From JAAUTS01 sp038250235 (GTDB lineage: Bacteria; Verrucomicrobiota; Verrucomicrobiia; Methylacidiphilales; JAAUTS01): a stretch of 40,797 bases of DNA. The notes below the pieces were generated by a model. It ran no database searches, was not told the DNA's origin, and saw only the letters and a list, made by a program, of their open reading frames with translations. The position numbers and the translations under genes are program-made. Positions within the stretch are counted from its first letter, which is position 1, and each line of letters opens with the position of its first letter. Of this stretch, positions 8,640 to 17,138 are shown piece by piece. Location of the stretch: the NCBI GenBank assembly GCA_038250235.1, contig JBBSCO010000024.1:1-40797 (forward strand), given 5' to 3'.

Positions 8640-9434
8640 ATGAATGACGGACGTGGACTTGCGGGATTGATTGGTGGAGGACTTATACTGTTGGTCGTTT
8701 TGTTCCTGGCCTTTGGCTGCTGGAGTATTGTGCCCCCAGGACATCGTGGGGTTTCTGTTACCCTTGGCAAAGTTGATCCTGTGGCCAAGGGGGAGGGCTT
8801 GACTTTCAAAATGCCATTTGTGGAACAGATCATCAAAATGCCCGTGCAACAAATCACGGTGGCCAGTAAAACTACCAGCTTTAGTTCCGACCTACAGACC
8901 GTGGATGTTGCCTATTCCGTGCTCTACCGCATCCCGGAAAGTAAGGTCGTTGAACTATTTCAGCAATTTGCCGGTAATCCCTACAGTACATTGGTGGAGC
9001 CACGTGTGCAGGAAAGCCTCAAACAAGTGACTGCCCTTTATAAGGCCGAGGAACTGGTTAAGAATCGAGAAAAAATCAAACTGGCCGTGCTGGATAAGGT
9101 CCGACGAGAACTCGCTGGACTTATTGATGTGCGCGATATCCCGATCACCAACATCGATTTTTCCGATGAACTGGAAAAAGCCATCGAACTCAAGCAGGTC
9201 ACCGAACAACAGGCTTTGGCCAAGGAGTACGAACTGCAGAAAGCCCAAAAAGAAGCCGAAATCACTTTGGTCAACGCCAAGGCCGAAGCTGAGGCTGTAA
9301 AAATCAAAGGCGACGCTTTGGCCACTTCACCCCGCGTTATTGATCTCGAAATCGCCAAGAAATGGGACGGAAAAAGTCCTCAGACCGTGGTGATCGGTCA
9401 AGGCGGAGCGAATGTGCTGCTACCCTTGAGATAA
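8640..9434 (+). CDS. Prohibitin-like SPFH/Band 7 membrane protein
   Basis: A 264-aa protein with one N-terminal transmembrane segment (residues about 8-28) followed by an SPFH domain. The domain opens with VPPGHRGVSVTLGKV and contains the strand-rich core and the typical RxELAGLIDVRDIPITNIDFSDELEKAIE segment. A long Ala/Glu/Lys/Gln-rich coiled coil (about 185-235) follows, as in prohibitins. These proteins build large rings that organise membrane microdomains and chaperone membrane proteases such as FtsH. The frame is open from 8490, but the ATG at 8640 is the first codon giving a normal N-terminus beyond the preceding gene. Confidence 0.9.
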   Translation: MNDGRGLAGLIGGGLILLVVLFLAFGCWSIVPPGHRGVSVTLGKVDPVAKGEGLTFKMPFVEQIIKMPVQQITVASKTTSFSSDLQTVDVAYSVLYRIPESKVVELFQQFAGNPYSTLVEPRVQESLKQVTALYKAEELVKNREKIKLAVLDKVRRELAGLIDVRDIPITNIDFSDELEKAIELKQVTEQQALAKEYELQKAQKEAEITLVNAKAEAEAVKIKGDALATSPRVIDLEIAKKWDGKSPQTVVIGQGGANVLLPLR

Positions 9435-9475
9435 TACATCTTCGTTGGCTGCATTCTTTTCTGTTTCAATTTTAC

Positions 9476-11110
9476 ATGAAAATGGCCTGCCTGCAGTTGA
9501 ACCCCACCGTGGGGGATTTCAGTGGAAATCTGTCCAAACTGAAGACCGCTTACACCAAGGCCGTCGCCAAAGGAGCGGAATTGGTGTTGGCTGCGGAACT
9601 TTATCTCGTGGGGTATCCTCCCCGAGATCTTCTGGCCCAGGCTGATTTTCTGCGGGCCAATGACCGGGCAAATCTCGAGGCGGCATCCTTTGCAGGGCAG
9701 ATTCCTCTGGTCATCGGCATCGTGTCCCGTAACACTACGGGCACAGGCAAGGCACTCTTCAATTCCGCTGCGGTTTATCATAATGGAAAGGAAATTCATC
9801 ATGTCGGGAAATCGCTTCTGCCCACCTACGATGTTTTTGACGAATACCGGCATTTTGAGCCAGCCACGGAAAATAAAATCTGGGTATGGCAGGGGAAACG
9901 TATCGGCTTGACCATTTGCGAAGATATTTGGAATGACGAAGATTTCTGGCCGGAGCAACTCTATCGCCGCGATCCGGTGAAAGATCTGGTTGCGCAGGGA
10001 TGTGATCTGTTGCTGAATTTGTCTGCTTCTCCCTGGCACACCGGCAAAGGACAACTCCGGCGCGATATATTGTCCAAAGTGGCTTCTTCCGAAAAAATTC
10101 CTGTGATCCAGGTCAACGCGGTTGGTGGAAATGATGAATTGATTTTCGATGGCCAAAGCATGGCTTTCAATAGCCGGGGCGGATTGCTGGCTGTGGGAAG
10201 GGCCTTTGAGGAAGATCTGATCCTGGTGGAGACGGACAGCCATGAAGAGCACGCCATCAACTGGCCCTGTGAAAATTCACAGCTTTTTTCGGCCCTTTCA
10301 CTTGGGTTGAAAGATTATGTGGCCAAGTGCGGTTTCAAACAGGTTGTGCTGGGTTTGAGCGGAGGTATTGACTCGGCCCTGACTGCAGTCATTGCCGTTG
10401 ATGCCCTGGGACTGGACAATGTGATGGGCGTTCTTATGCCGAGCCACTATTCCAGTGCAGGCAGTATCAGCGATGCGGAAAAATTGGCGGACAAGCTGGA
10501 GATCAATCGTCAAACGGTTCCGATCGAATCGGCTTATCAGGCCATGCTGCAGCATCTGGAGCTATTTCTTGCCGGAACCAAGCCGGGTCTGACCGAAGAA
10601 AATCTCCAGGCCCGCATCCGTGGTCTGACCCTCATGGCGATTTCAAACAAAACCGGGCGGCTGGTGCTGACCACAGGTAACAAGTCGGAATTGGCGGTCG
10701 GTTACTGCACCCTCTACGGGGACATGTGCGGGGCTCTGGCGGTGATCAACGATCTGCCGAAAATGAAAGTGTACGAACTTGCACGCTGGATTAATCGGCA
10801 TGACGAAATCATTCCCGAAGCTTCCATCACAAAGGTGCCCAGCGCTGAATTGAGAGAGAACCAGAGTGATCAGGATTCGCTGCCGCCTTACGAGGTGCTG
10901 GATGCCATCCTGGAGGCCTACGTGGTGAAAGGGGAAGGTGTGCAGGAGATAGTCGCGCTGGGCTTTGAAGAAGTGCTGGTCAGGGATATTCTTCGTAAAG
11001 TGGATCTCAGCGAATACAAGAGACGCCAGGCCGCCCCCGGTTTAAAAGTCACAAGCAAGGCCTTTGGAGTCGGTCGCCGCATGCCCATTGCCCAGCGTTT
11101 CAAGTTATAA
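9476..11110 (+). CDS. nadE: Glutamine-dependent NAD+ synthetase
   Basis: A 544-aa two-domain enzyme that makes NAD+ from nicotinic acid adenine dinucleotide, ATP and glutamine. The N-terminal nitrilase-type glutaminase domain shows its Glu-Lys-Cys triad: Glu41 in AAELYL, Lys112 in GKSLLPTYDVFDEYR and Cys148 in LTICEDIW. The C-terminal synthetase domain carries the ATP PP-loop SGGIDS at 295-300 and the TTGNKSELAVGYCTLYGDM substrate motif. The family length is normal. The open frame begins at 9362, but the ATG at 9476 gives the standard N-terminus (MKMACLQLNPTVGDF). It lies 41 bp after the SPFH gene and may be read from the same promoter. Confidence 0.96.
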   Translation: MKMACLQLNPTVGDFSGNLSKLKTAYTKAVAKGAELVLAAELYLVGYPPRDLLAQADFLRANDRANLEAASFAGQIPLVIGIVSRNTTGTGKALFNSAAVYHNGKEIHHVGKSLLPTYDVFDEYRHFEPATENKIWVWQGKRIGLTICEDIWNDEDFWPEQLYRRDPVKDLVAQGCDLLLNLSASPWHTGKGQLRRDILSKVASSEKIPVIQVNAVGGNDELIFDGQSMAFNSRGGLLAVGRAFEEDLILVETDSHEEHAINWPCENSQLFSALSLGLKDYVAKCGFKQVVLGLSGGIDSALTAVIAVDALGLDNVMGVLMPSHYSSAGSISDAEKLADKLEINRQTVPIESAYQAMLQHLELFLAGTKPGLTEENLQARIRGLTLMAISNKTGRLVLTTGNKSELAVGYCTLYGDMCGALAVINDLPKMKVYELARWINRHDEIIPEASITKVPSAELRENQSDQDSLPPYEVLDAILEAYVVKGEGVQEIVALGFEEVLVRDILRKVDLSEYKRRQAAPGLKVTSKAFGVGRRMPIAQRFKL

Positions 11111-11134
11111 ATGGTTTCGTGGGCTGCAACTCTT

Positions 11135-11149
11135 CTAACAGGCCCTAAT
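11135..11149. repeat. Dispersed 15-mer, copy 1
   Basis: CTAACAGGCCCTAAT occurs here, across the stop codon of oppC, and again identically at 18871-18885. A shorter match (CTTCTAACAGG, shared with the bases just before this copy) ends at 19154. The identity over 15 bp in unrelated contexts suggests a small dispersed repeat, although two copies cannot exclude chance. Confidence 0.4.
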
Positions 11150-12029
11150 CTTTACGGAATCTTGGGTCAAAACGGTCACGCAAGGCGTCGCCCAGAAAAT
11201 TGAGCGAGAGAAGTGTCACTGCCATGAAAATTCCTGGTCCCGCCAGCATCCACCAGGAAATTTTGATGGGGTTGATGAATTTGGCTCCTTCGGACAGGAG
11301 CGTGCCCCAACTGGCCTGAGGATCCTGCACGCCCAGTCCCAGGAAACTCAGGAACGACTCTTCCAGAATGACGGAGGGAATAGTCAGTGTCAGATAGACC
11401 AGGATGATACCGCTCAGGTTGGGTAGCAGATGTCGGAACATGATGCGCAGATTGCTTTGACCAAGCACGTGGGCGGCCTGGACGAATTGTCGTTCCCTCA
11501 GGCTCAGAACCTGGCCACGGACGATACGTGCCATGGTCAGCCATTCGACCAGACCCAGGCACATGAAAAGAAGAAGGAGCCGCGACCAGGAACTCCATTG
11601 GGCCAGCCCCAGATCGGCCATGAAATCCTTGGCGTAACCGTCAAAAACCGCGATGACAAAAATAACCAGGATGAGCCGGGGTAGGGAGTAGAGAATATCG
11701 ACAAAGCGCATCATCAGGGCATCGATTCGTCCCCCGCAGTAACCACTGATGATTCCGTAAACAACACCAACACTCAGGCTGACAAGGGCTCCAACCAGGC
11801 CGACCAGCATGGAGATCCGGGCCCCGTAGAGGGTGCGGGTCAGGACATCGCGTCCGTTGATGTCGGTGCCGAACCAGTGTTCAGCGCAGGGAGCCAGGAG
11901 GGAAGGATGATTGGTATCGTCGTAACGGTAAGGGCTGATAATGGGACCGGCAACGGCAAGAAGTACCAGAAGGATTAGCAGACCACTGCTGATCATGATG
12001 ACCCTGCGGTTGTTCAGAAAACCTTTCAT
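11145..12029 (-). CDS. oppC: Oligopeptide ABC transporter permease (OppC/DppC type)
   Basis: A 294-aa inner-membrane permease of the peptide/nickel ABC importer family. It begins with a short cytoplasmic end and one helix, followed by the OppC N-terminal extracytoplasmic motif HWFGTDINGRDVLTRTLYGAR (residues about 51-71). The BPD_transp_1 core follows, with the EAA-type coupling loop REREFVQAA-like segment (RERQFVQAAHVLGQSNLRIMFRHLLPN read in two pieces) that contacts the ATPase. Six helices are expected. The start overlaps the oppB stop (ATGA), showing coupling. No OppD/OppF ATPase genes follow, so the energising subunits must be encoded elsewhere. Confidence 0.93.
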   Translation of the reverse strand: MKGFLNNRRVIMISSGLLILLVLLAVAGPIISPYRYDDTNHPSLLAPCAEHWFGTDINGRDVLTRTLYGARISMLVGLVGALVSLSVGVVYGIISGYCGGRIDALMMRFVDILYSLPRLILVIFVIAVFDGYAKDFMADLGLAQWSSWSRLLLLFMCLGLVEWLTMARIVRGQVLSLRERQFVQAAHVLGQSNLRIMFRHLLPNLSGIILVYLTLTIPSVILEESFLSFLGLGVQDPQASWGTLLSEGAKFINPIKISWWMLAGPGIFMAVTLLSLNFLGDALRDRFDPRFRKD

Positions 12030-12949
12030 GAAGCCTTGATCCTTTTGTCCAGGTGGGCGTGGACCATATCGACCAGAATATTCATGAAAAGCAGCAGCGC
12101 GGAGTAAACGATGACCGTTCCGCAGATGAGGAAGTAGTCGCGGTTCAGGATGCTGTTGACGAAAAAGGGGCCCAGGCCCGGAATCTTAAACACTTCTTCG
12201 ATAACCAGACTGCCGGTGAGGATATGGGCGGCCAGGGGGCCGGTGTAACTGACCAGCGGGAGGATGGCTATTTTCAGGGCGTGGCGATAGATGATACGTT
12301 GTTCCTTCAGTCCTTTGGCCCGCGCGGTCCGGATGAAATCCTGTTGCAGCACGTCGAGCATGCTGGTGCGCATGAGACGGCTGGCGTAGGCAGCGAAGGG
12401 TGCAGCCAGGCAAAGTGAGGGAAGAATCAGGTGGGCGGGGGAACCGAATCCGGCCACGGGAAAGACAGGCAGAATGATACAGAAAAAAAGGACGGCCAAA
12501 GGTGCCATCAGAAAGCCGGGCAGACAGATTCCTAACAAAGCGGCCATCATGGTCAGGCGATCCACGGTCTGATTATGGCGGGTGGCTGCGATGCTCCCGG
12601 CCACTATGCCGACAGAGAGGGCGATAAAGAGCGCACAGGCACCCAGTGCCAACGATCTGGGCAGGGTTTCGGCGATGATTTCCTTCACACTACGGTTTTT
12701 GAAGTGGAAAGATTCGCCTAGATAACCCTCCGTGACCAGATTCCACCAGTAACGCCCAAGCTGCTCGGGCAATGTCCCCTGGAGATTGTATTTTTCCTGT
12801 AGTTTTTCCACGACGCGGGCATCGAGTTTTTTGTCTCCGGCGTTGAAAGGATTGCCGGGCATCAGGCGTGCCAGGCAGAAAGTGACGGACACCACGAGAA
12901 AGATCACCAGGAGGGCCTGGGCCAGACGGTTGAAGAGAAAGGAAAGCAT
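12026..12949 (-). CDS. oppB: Oligopeptide ABC transporter permease (OppB/DppB type)
   Basis: A 307-aa permease partner of OppC. The N-terminus (FLFNRLAQALLVIFLVVSVTFCLARLMPGNPF) shows the first helix and the OppB-type MPGNPF motif. The C-terminal half has the coupling loop DFIRTARAKGLKEQRI followed by YRHALKIAILPLVSYTGP, typical of DppB/OppB. Six helices are expected, and together with OppC it forms the channel for periplasmic peptides. It starts seven bases after the end of oppA, and its stop overlaps the oppC start by four bases, so the three genes form one unit. No anomalies are seen. Confidence 0.93.
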   Translation of the reverse strand: MLSFLFNRLAQALLVIFLVVSVTFCLARLMPGNPFNAGDKKLDARVVEKLQEKYNLQGTLPEQLGRYWWNLVTEGYLGESFHFKNRSVKEIIAETLPRSLALGACALFIALSVGIVAGSIAATRHNQTVDRLTMMAALLGICLPGFLMAPLAVLFFCIILPVFPVAGFGSPAHLILPSLCLAAPFAAYASRLMRTSMLDVLQQDFIRTARAKGLKEQRIIYRHALKIAILPLVSYTGPLAAHILTGSLVIEEVFKIPGLGPFFVNSILNRDYFLICGTVIVYSALLLFMNILVDMVHAHLDKRIKAS

Positions 12950-12956
12950 GAAAAAA

Positions 12957-14537
12957 TTATTTTTGATTACTGATTACTGATTTCTGATCCTTCTTCAAAT
13001 ACCAATCACGGATCGGGTGTTCGTCCAGCAGGTTGCCTTCGAGTCCTCCGATTTTGTCGGCATCAAAGCAAAGCATACCAACATAAAAATAGAGCGGTGC
13101 GATGGGGGATTCTTCTTCGGTCAGAATCTTTTCGGCCTTCTGCATCAGATCCATCCTTTTGGCCTGATCGGTCTGGAGGTTGGCGTTGTTCATCAGTGTG
13201 TCATAGGGCTTGTTGCTCCAGCCGGTGCGGTTGTTGCCCCGGCCAGTAACAAAACAATCGAGGAAAGTGTTCGGATCCAAATAATCCCCGACCCAGCTTG
13301 AACGGGCGATGTCGTAGTCAAGGTTGTCGAGAGCCTTCAAATAGGTGGCCCATTCCTGTTGACGGAGGTCGATGTTGATGCCGAGTTCCCGTTTCCACAT
13401 GGCCTGGATTTCCACAGCGATGGAGGCATGGGAGGTGGATGAGTTGTAGAGGATGGAAAGGCGGGGAAATCCTTTGCCTTCCGGGTATCCGGCTTCAGCC
13501 AGCCATTTCCGGGCCTGTTCTGGGTTGTAGGGAAGCCCGACGGGTTGCCTGTAGCCCGGAATGCCGGGAGGGACGAATGTGGGCGCCACGGATTCGCCTC
13601 CGCGGGTGCTTTTTTCGACTATGAGTTGCCGGTCAATGGAGGCGGCAAGTGCTCTGCGAACAAGGGGGTTGTTCAGAGGTGGGCGGGTGGTATTGAAACG
13701 ATAGAAGTAGGTTCCAAGAAAAGTGAAGGTGTGGAAGTCCGGGCGCTGCCGGAGTTCGCTTAGGATTTGAGGGGGGATGAGGCCTTTATCCAAAAGGATA
13801 TCGGCCTGGCCCGTCAGATAGAGATTAATGGCCGTGGTTCCCTGGGAGGTGGCTAGGGCATCGACACGTTTCAGTTTGACGTTTTCTTTGTCCCAATAGG
13901 TTTCGTTACGGACAAGCTGTATGCGGTCGTTGATTTTCCAGTCCATCAAGCGGTAGGGGCCGTTGTTAACCATGTTGGCGGGCTTGATCCAGGCATCCCC
14001 GAATTTTTCCACACTGGCCTTGTGAACCGGAAGATAGGTGACAAAGGTGATTACTCCGGGAAAGAAGGGAGTCGGGGCGTTCAGGCGGACCTGCAAGGTG
14101 CGGTCATCGAGCACCTTGATGCCGACCTGGTCAAAGTCTTTGAATTTTCCGGACTGATAGGCCTCGGCGTTCACAATAAAAAACAAAATCTCCGCGTAAA
14201 CCGCAGCGTTCTCCGGTTCCAGTACCCGTTTCCAGGAATAAAGGAAATCATGGGCGGTCAAGGGGTCACCATTGCTCCATGCGGCGTTTTCTCGGAGACG
14301 AAAGGTGTAGGTTAGTGCGTCAGGAGAAACTACCCAGGATTCGGCCACACCGGGGCGGACATCACCTCTGGCATCGCGTGTGGTCAGGCCCTCGAAGAGA
14401 CTGCTGGCCAGTCTGCCTTCCAACTGTCCGCTGATTTTGGAGGGATCGAGCGTCTGGGGTTCGGCTCCGTTCACGAAGACAATATCGGCGTCGCTGGAAC
14501 GTGAATTACAACCGGACAGAAAAACCAGTCCGAGCAT
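12957..14537 (-). CDS. oppA: Periplasmic oligopeptide-binding lipoprotein (OppA type)
   Basis: Substrate-binding protein of the peptide ABC importer (SBP_bac_5 family, about 526 aa). A lipobox-like LVFLSGC marks a lipidated Cys. The mature part starts with the family motif VNGAEPQTLDPSKISGQLEGR and contains TYTFRLRENAAWSNGDPLTAHDFLYSWKRVL, an OppA hallmark. The start is uncertain. The ATG at 14537 leaves only ten residues before the Cys with no basic n-region, while the frame stays open to 14741 through the secG gene. A non-ATG start a few codons upstream (around 14570) would give a better signal peptide. The last codons are made of a 7-bp tandem repeat. Confidence 0.88.
   Translation of the reverse strand: MLGLVFLSGCNSRSSDADIVFVNGAEPQTLDPSKISGQLEGRLASSLFEGLTTRDARGDVRPGVAESWVVSPDALTYTFRLRENAAWSNGDPLTAHDFLYSWKRVLEPENAAVYAEILFFIVNAEAYQSGKFKDFDQVGIKVLDDRTLQVRLNAPTPFFPGVITFVTYLPVHKASVEKFGDAWIKPANMVNNGPYRLMDWKINDRIQLVRNETYWDKENVKLKRVDALATSQGTTAINLYLTGQADILLDKGLIPPQILSELRQRPDFHTFTFLGTYFYRFNTTRPPLNNPLVRRALAASIDRQLIVEKSTRGGESVAPTFVPPGIPGYRQPVGLPYNPEQARKWLAEAGYPEGKGFPRLSILYNSSTSHASIAVEIQAMWKRELGINIDLRQQEWATYLKALDNLDYDIARSSWVGDYLDPNTFLDCFVTGRGNNRTGWSNKPYDTLMNNANLQTDQAKRMDLMQKAEKILTEEESPIAPLYFYVGMLCFDADKIGGLEGNLLDEHPIRDWYLKKDQKSVISNQK
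12961..12988. repeat. Four-unit 7-bp tandem repeat at the 3' end of oppA
   Basis: Four consecutive 7-bp units read TTTTGAT, TACTGAT, TACTGAT and TTCTGAT on the plus strand. They encode the final residues of OppA (DQKSVISNQK), so the natural C-terminus has probably been extended or replaced by the repeat. Slippage here would change the reading frame only in the last few residues. Confidence 0.6.
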
Positions 14538-14571
14538 CAACCCGCAGAAAATACGGTTTGAGATAGGAGGC

Positions 14572-14922
14572 TTATTGAGCAGGTGTTGGAACAGGAGCCG
14601 GGGCCTTTTCAGGAGCAGCAGGAAATGTCTGTTCCAGAGGAACGGAAGGCTTGGAAAGTTCTTCCGTAAAGCTTTTAGCAGGAGAGCGGTGCGCATACAG
14701 AATAGCCAGTCCCAAAGTGCAGGCAAAAAACAGTCCGGCAAGCCAAATGGTCGCTTTGGTCAGGACATCGGTGGTCTGGGCACCGAAGAGAGAATCAGTC
14801 ATCCCGCCGCCAAAAGCGGAGCCGAGTCCTTCCGAACGGGGTTTTTGAACCAAAACCACCAAGGTCAACAGAACGCTGATTATGATAAAGACTGCGGTAA
14901 CCAGATAGATAAAAATGCTCAT
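14572..14922 (-). CDS. secG: Preprotein translocase subunit SecG
   Basis: A 116-aa SecG, the small stimulatory subunit of the SecYEG translocon. It has two transmembrane segments (about 5-25 and 55-76) joined by the conserved cytoplasmic loop VQKPRSEGLGSAFGGG (about 25-40), with the usual glycine-rich SAFGG motif. A Pro/Ala/Glu-rich hydrophilic tail (residues about 80-116) is longer than in E. coli but common in other phyla. It lies 23 bp after tpiA, the widespread tpiA-secG pairing, and is followed closely by oppA. The 5' extension of the oppA frame overlaps it completely and is not considered real. Confidence 0.93.
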   Translation of the reverse strand: MSIFIYLVTAVFIIISVLLTLVVLVQKPRSEGLGSAFGGGMTDSLFGAQTTDVLTKATIWLAGLFFACTLGLAILYAHRSPAKSFTEELSKPSVPLEQTFPAAPEKAPAPVPTPAQ

Positions 14923-14945
14923 GCGGACTTAGCAACCTATGGAAA

Positions 14946-15719
14946 TCAGCTTTTTTGACAAGCGTTTTTGATGATGGCCACAAAGGACTCGGCATCCAGG
15001 CTGGCCCCCCCGACCAAAGCCCCGTCGATATCAGGTTGGTTCAGGAGAAGCTGGGCATTGTCAGGTTTGACGCTTCCGCCGTATTGGATACGGATTTTAT
15101 CGGCCACGGCTTTGCCTCCTATGGATTCAACGGTGGCACGGATCAGGGCATGTACTTCCTGGGCCTGTTCAGGGCTGGCGGTTTTACCGGTTCCGATGGC
15201 CCAGACGGGTTCGTAGGCAACGACGGTAATGGCCCAGTCCTCATCGCTGAAACCGGCAAAGGAGGCTTTGATCTGTTTGGTGACAACGGCAGCCATTTTA
15301 CCGGCTTCACGTTCGGCCAGGGTCTCTCCCACACAAATGATCGGGCGAAGGCGGGCGGCAATGGCGGCTTTGGCTTTTTTGTTCACGCTTTCGTCGGTTT
15401 CATCGAAATACTGGCGGCGTTCAGAGTGTCCCAGTATCACAAAGCGCACAAAGAGATCCTTGAGCATGGCGGCTGATATTTCCCCGGTGTAGGCCCCAGA
15501 GGTTTCGAAGTGCATGTTCTGGGCACCGAGATCGACTTCGGTGCGGCTGCCGAGGGCTTCCTGGGCGGAAACGAGTGCCGTAAAGGGCGGGCAGATGACG
15601 ACTTCGGCTTCGTCGAACTTGCCGAGTTGCTCCAGAATGTCCGTCACGAGTATTTTGGACTCGGTGGCGGTTTTGTTCATTTTCCAGTTACCGGCGATGA
15701 TTTTGCGACGTATGGGCAT
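14946..15719 (-). CDS. tpiA: Triosephosphate isomerase
   Basis: A 257-aa TIM-barrel enzyme interconverting dihydroxyacetone phosphate and glyceraldehyde 3-phosphate in glycolysis and gluconeogenesis. Catalytic motifs are all present: NWKMN with Lys13 near the N-terminus, the His in ILGHSERRQYF, the Glu in the PROSITE signature AYEPVWAIGTG, and the phosphate-gripping GGSV and GALVGGASL segments. Length is normal. It sits 71 bp downstream of pgk and 23 bp upstream of secG in the same direction, so it is probably cotranscribed with gap and pgk. Confidence 0.97.
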   Translation of the reverse strand: MPIRRKIIAGNWKMNKTATESKILVTDILEQLGKFDEAEVVICPPFTALVSAQEALGSRTEVDLGAQNMHFETSGAYTGEISAAMLKDLFVRFVILGHSERRQYFDETDESVNKKAKAAIAARLRPIICVGETLAEREAGKMAAVVTKQIKASFAGFSDEDWAITVVAYEPVWAIGTGKTASPEQAQEVHALIRATVESIGGKAVADKIRIQYGGSVKPDNAQLLLNQPDIDGALVGGASLDAESFVAIIKNACQKS

Positions 15720-15790
15720 AAGTTTTTAAAAGGTAAAAATTACAAGTTCCAAAGGCTTGCTAAAAGCTTGGTAAATAGGTGATCAGGGGT

Positions 15791-17032
15791 TCAGGCTTCG
15801 TCGAGAGCGGCAACACCGGGGAGGGATTTGCCTTCTAAAAGTTCGAGGGAGGCGCCGCCGCCGGTGGAACAATGGGTGACTTTGTCGGCCACTTTGAATT
15901 TCTTGGCCGCCGTGGCGGTATCACCTCCACCTACGACTGTGATGGCTCCGGACGCGGTTACTTCCGCCATGGCTTCGGCCATGGCCTTGGTGGCTCCGGC
16001 AAATTTCTCAAACTCGAAAACACCGGCGGGTCCGTTCCAGATGATGGTTTTGGATTTCAAAATGGATTCGCGATACAGCGCAATGGATTTGGGACCGGCA
16101 TCGAGACCTTCCCAACCGGCGGGAATACCGGTGCTGTCATCGGCGGGTTGGGTATTGGCATTGGGATCAAACTTGTCCGCGCAGATGTAATCCACAGGAA
16201 AAATCAACTTCACGCCACGTTCTTTGGCTTTGTCGGCGAGTTCCTGGACAATCTTGGCTCCTTCGCTGTCGAAGAGGCTGTTGCCGATCTCCATGCCTTG
16301 CAGGACCTTCTTGAAAGTGTAGGCCATCCCGCCGCCGATGATGATTTCATCTGCGGTATCGATAAGGTTTTTGATCAGGGGTATTTTGTCCGCGATTTTG
16401 GCGCCACCGAGAATAGCGAGGAAGGGGCGCTTGGGGTTGTTGAGAACGGTGGCAAAAGCGTCGAGTTCTTTCTGCATGAGGAAGCCAGCGACTTTATCGG
16501 GAAGATCCACACCAACAACGGAGGAGTGGGCGCGGTGGGCGGTGCCGAAGGCATCGTTCACGTAGATGTCGCCGAGTTTGGTCAGACTGGCGCGGAACGC
16601 GGCAACCTTGGCCGGATCGGCCTTGGTCGAGGTTCCGTCCTCGTTTTTGGCTTTGCCTTCTTCTTCAATATGGAAACGCAGGTTTTCGAGCAGGACGACA
16701 TCACCGGGTTTCAGGGATGCACAGGCTTTTTCCACATCGGCTCCGACGCAGTCGTTCAGGAAGGTGACGGGTTTACCCAGCAGTTCCTGGAGTTTTTCTG
16801 CGACGGGTTTGAGAGAAAACTTGGCGGTGACTTTTCCGTCCGGACGGCCCAGATGACTCATCAAAACAACGGAGGCTCCCTGTTCCAGAGCGTATTGGAT
16901 CGTAGGTAAGGCAGCCACGACGCGCTGGGGATTGGTGATTTCACCGGTTTTCTTGTCCTGGGGTACGTTGAAATCCACGCGGATAAGAACGCGCTTGTTT
17001 TTAAGAGGGATATCTTTGATCGATTTTTTCAT
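15791..17032 (-). CDS. pgk: Phosphoglycerate kinase
   Basis: A 413-aa glycolytic kinase that makes ATP from ADP and 1,3-bisphosphoglycerate. The N-terminal signature RVLIRVDFNVP (residues about 14-24), the substrate motif SHLGRP, the hinge and the nucleotide-site sequence VVGGGDTATAAKKF near the C-terminus are all visible. A small insertion (QDKKTGEITNP) after the N-terminal signature lengthens the first loop slightly but is seen in other bacteria. Length is otherwise typical. It lies downstream of gap across a 106-bp gap that contains a large inverted repeat, which could modulate read-through from gap. Confidence 0.97.
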   Translation of the reverse strand: MKKSIKDIPLKNKRVLIRVDFNVPQDKKTGEITNPQRVVAALPTIQYALEQGASVVLMSHLGRPDGKVTAKFSLKPVAEKLQELLGKPVTFLNDCVGADVEKACASLKPGDVVLLENLRFHIEEEGKAKNEDGTSTKADPAKVAAFRASLTKLGDIYVNDAFGTAHRAHSSVVGVDLPDKVAGFLMQKELDAFATVLNNPKRPFLAILGGAKIADKIPLIKNLIDTADEIIIGGGMAYTFKKVLQGMEIGNSLFDSEGAKIVQELADKAKERGVKLIFPVDYICADKFDPNANTQPADDSTGIPAGWEGLDAGPKSIALYRESILKSKTIIWNGPAGVFEFEKFAGATKAMAEAMAEVTASGAITVVGGGDTATAAKKFKVADKVTHCSTGGGASLELLEGKSLPGVAALDEA

Positions 17033-17057
17033 GAAGATGGAAAGTGTGGAGGTTAAT

Positions 17058-17133
17058 AACGCAAAGACGCCAAAAGTTGAAGGCGCAAGTTTTTTAAATT
17101 TCTTGCGTCTTTGCCTCTTGGCGTCTTTGCGTT
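17058..17133. repeat. 76-bp dyad of cgcaaagacgc units between pgk and gap
   Basis: The outer arms 17058-17073 (AACGCAAAGACGCCAA) and 17118-17133 are perfect 16-bp inverted copies. The symmetry continues inward imperfectly to 17089 and 17102, about 26 of 32 positions matching, leaving a 12-base A/T loop. The arms contain repeated CGCAAAGACGC units. The structure fills most of the gap-pgk spacer and would fold as a strong RNA hairpin in the operon transcript. It is probably a small palindromic repetitive element, and could also work as an attenuator or mRNA stabiliser. Confidence 0.75.
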
Positions 17134-17138
17134 GAAAA

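Noticed and set aside
15872..16909. 345-codon plus-strand open frame opposite pgk
   Set aside because: Gly/Phe-rich, low-complexity translation with no motif. It is the mirror of pgk codon bias.
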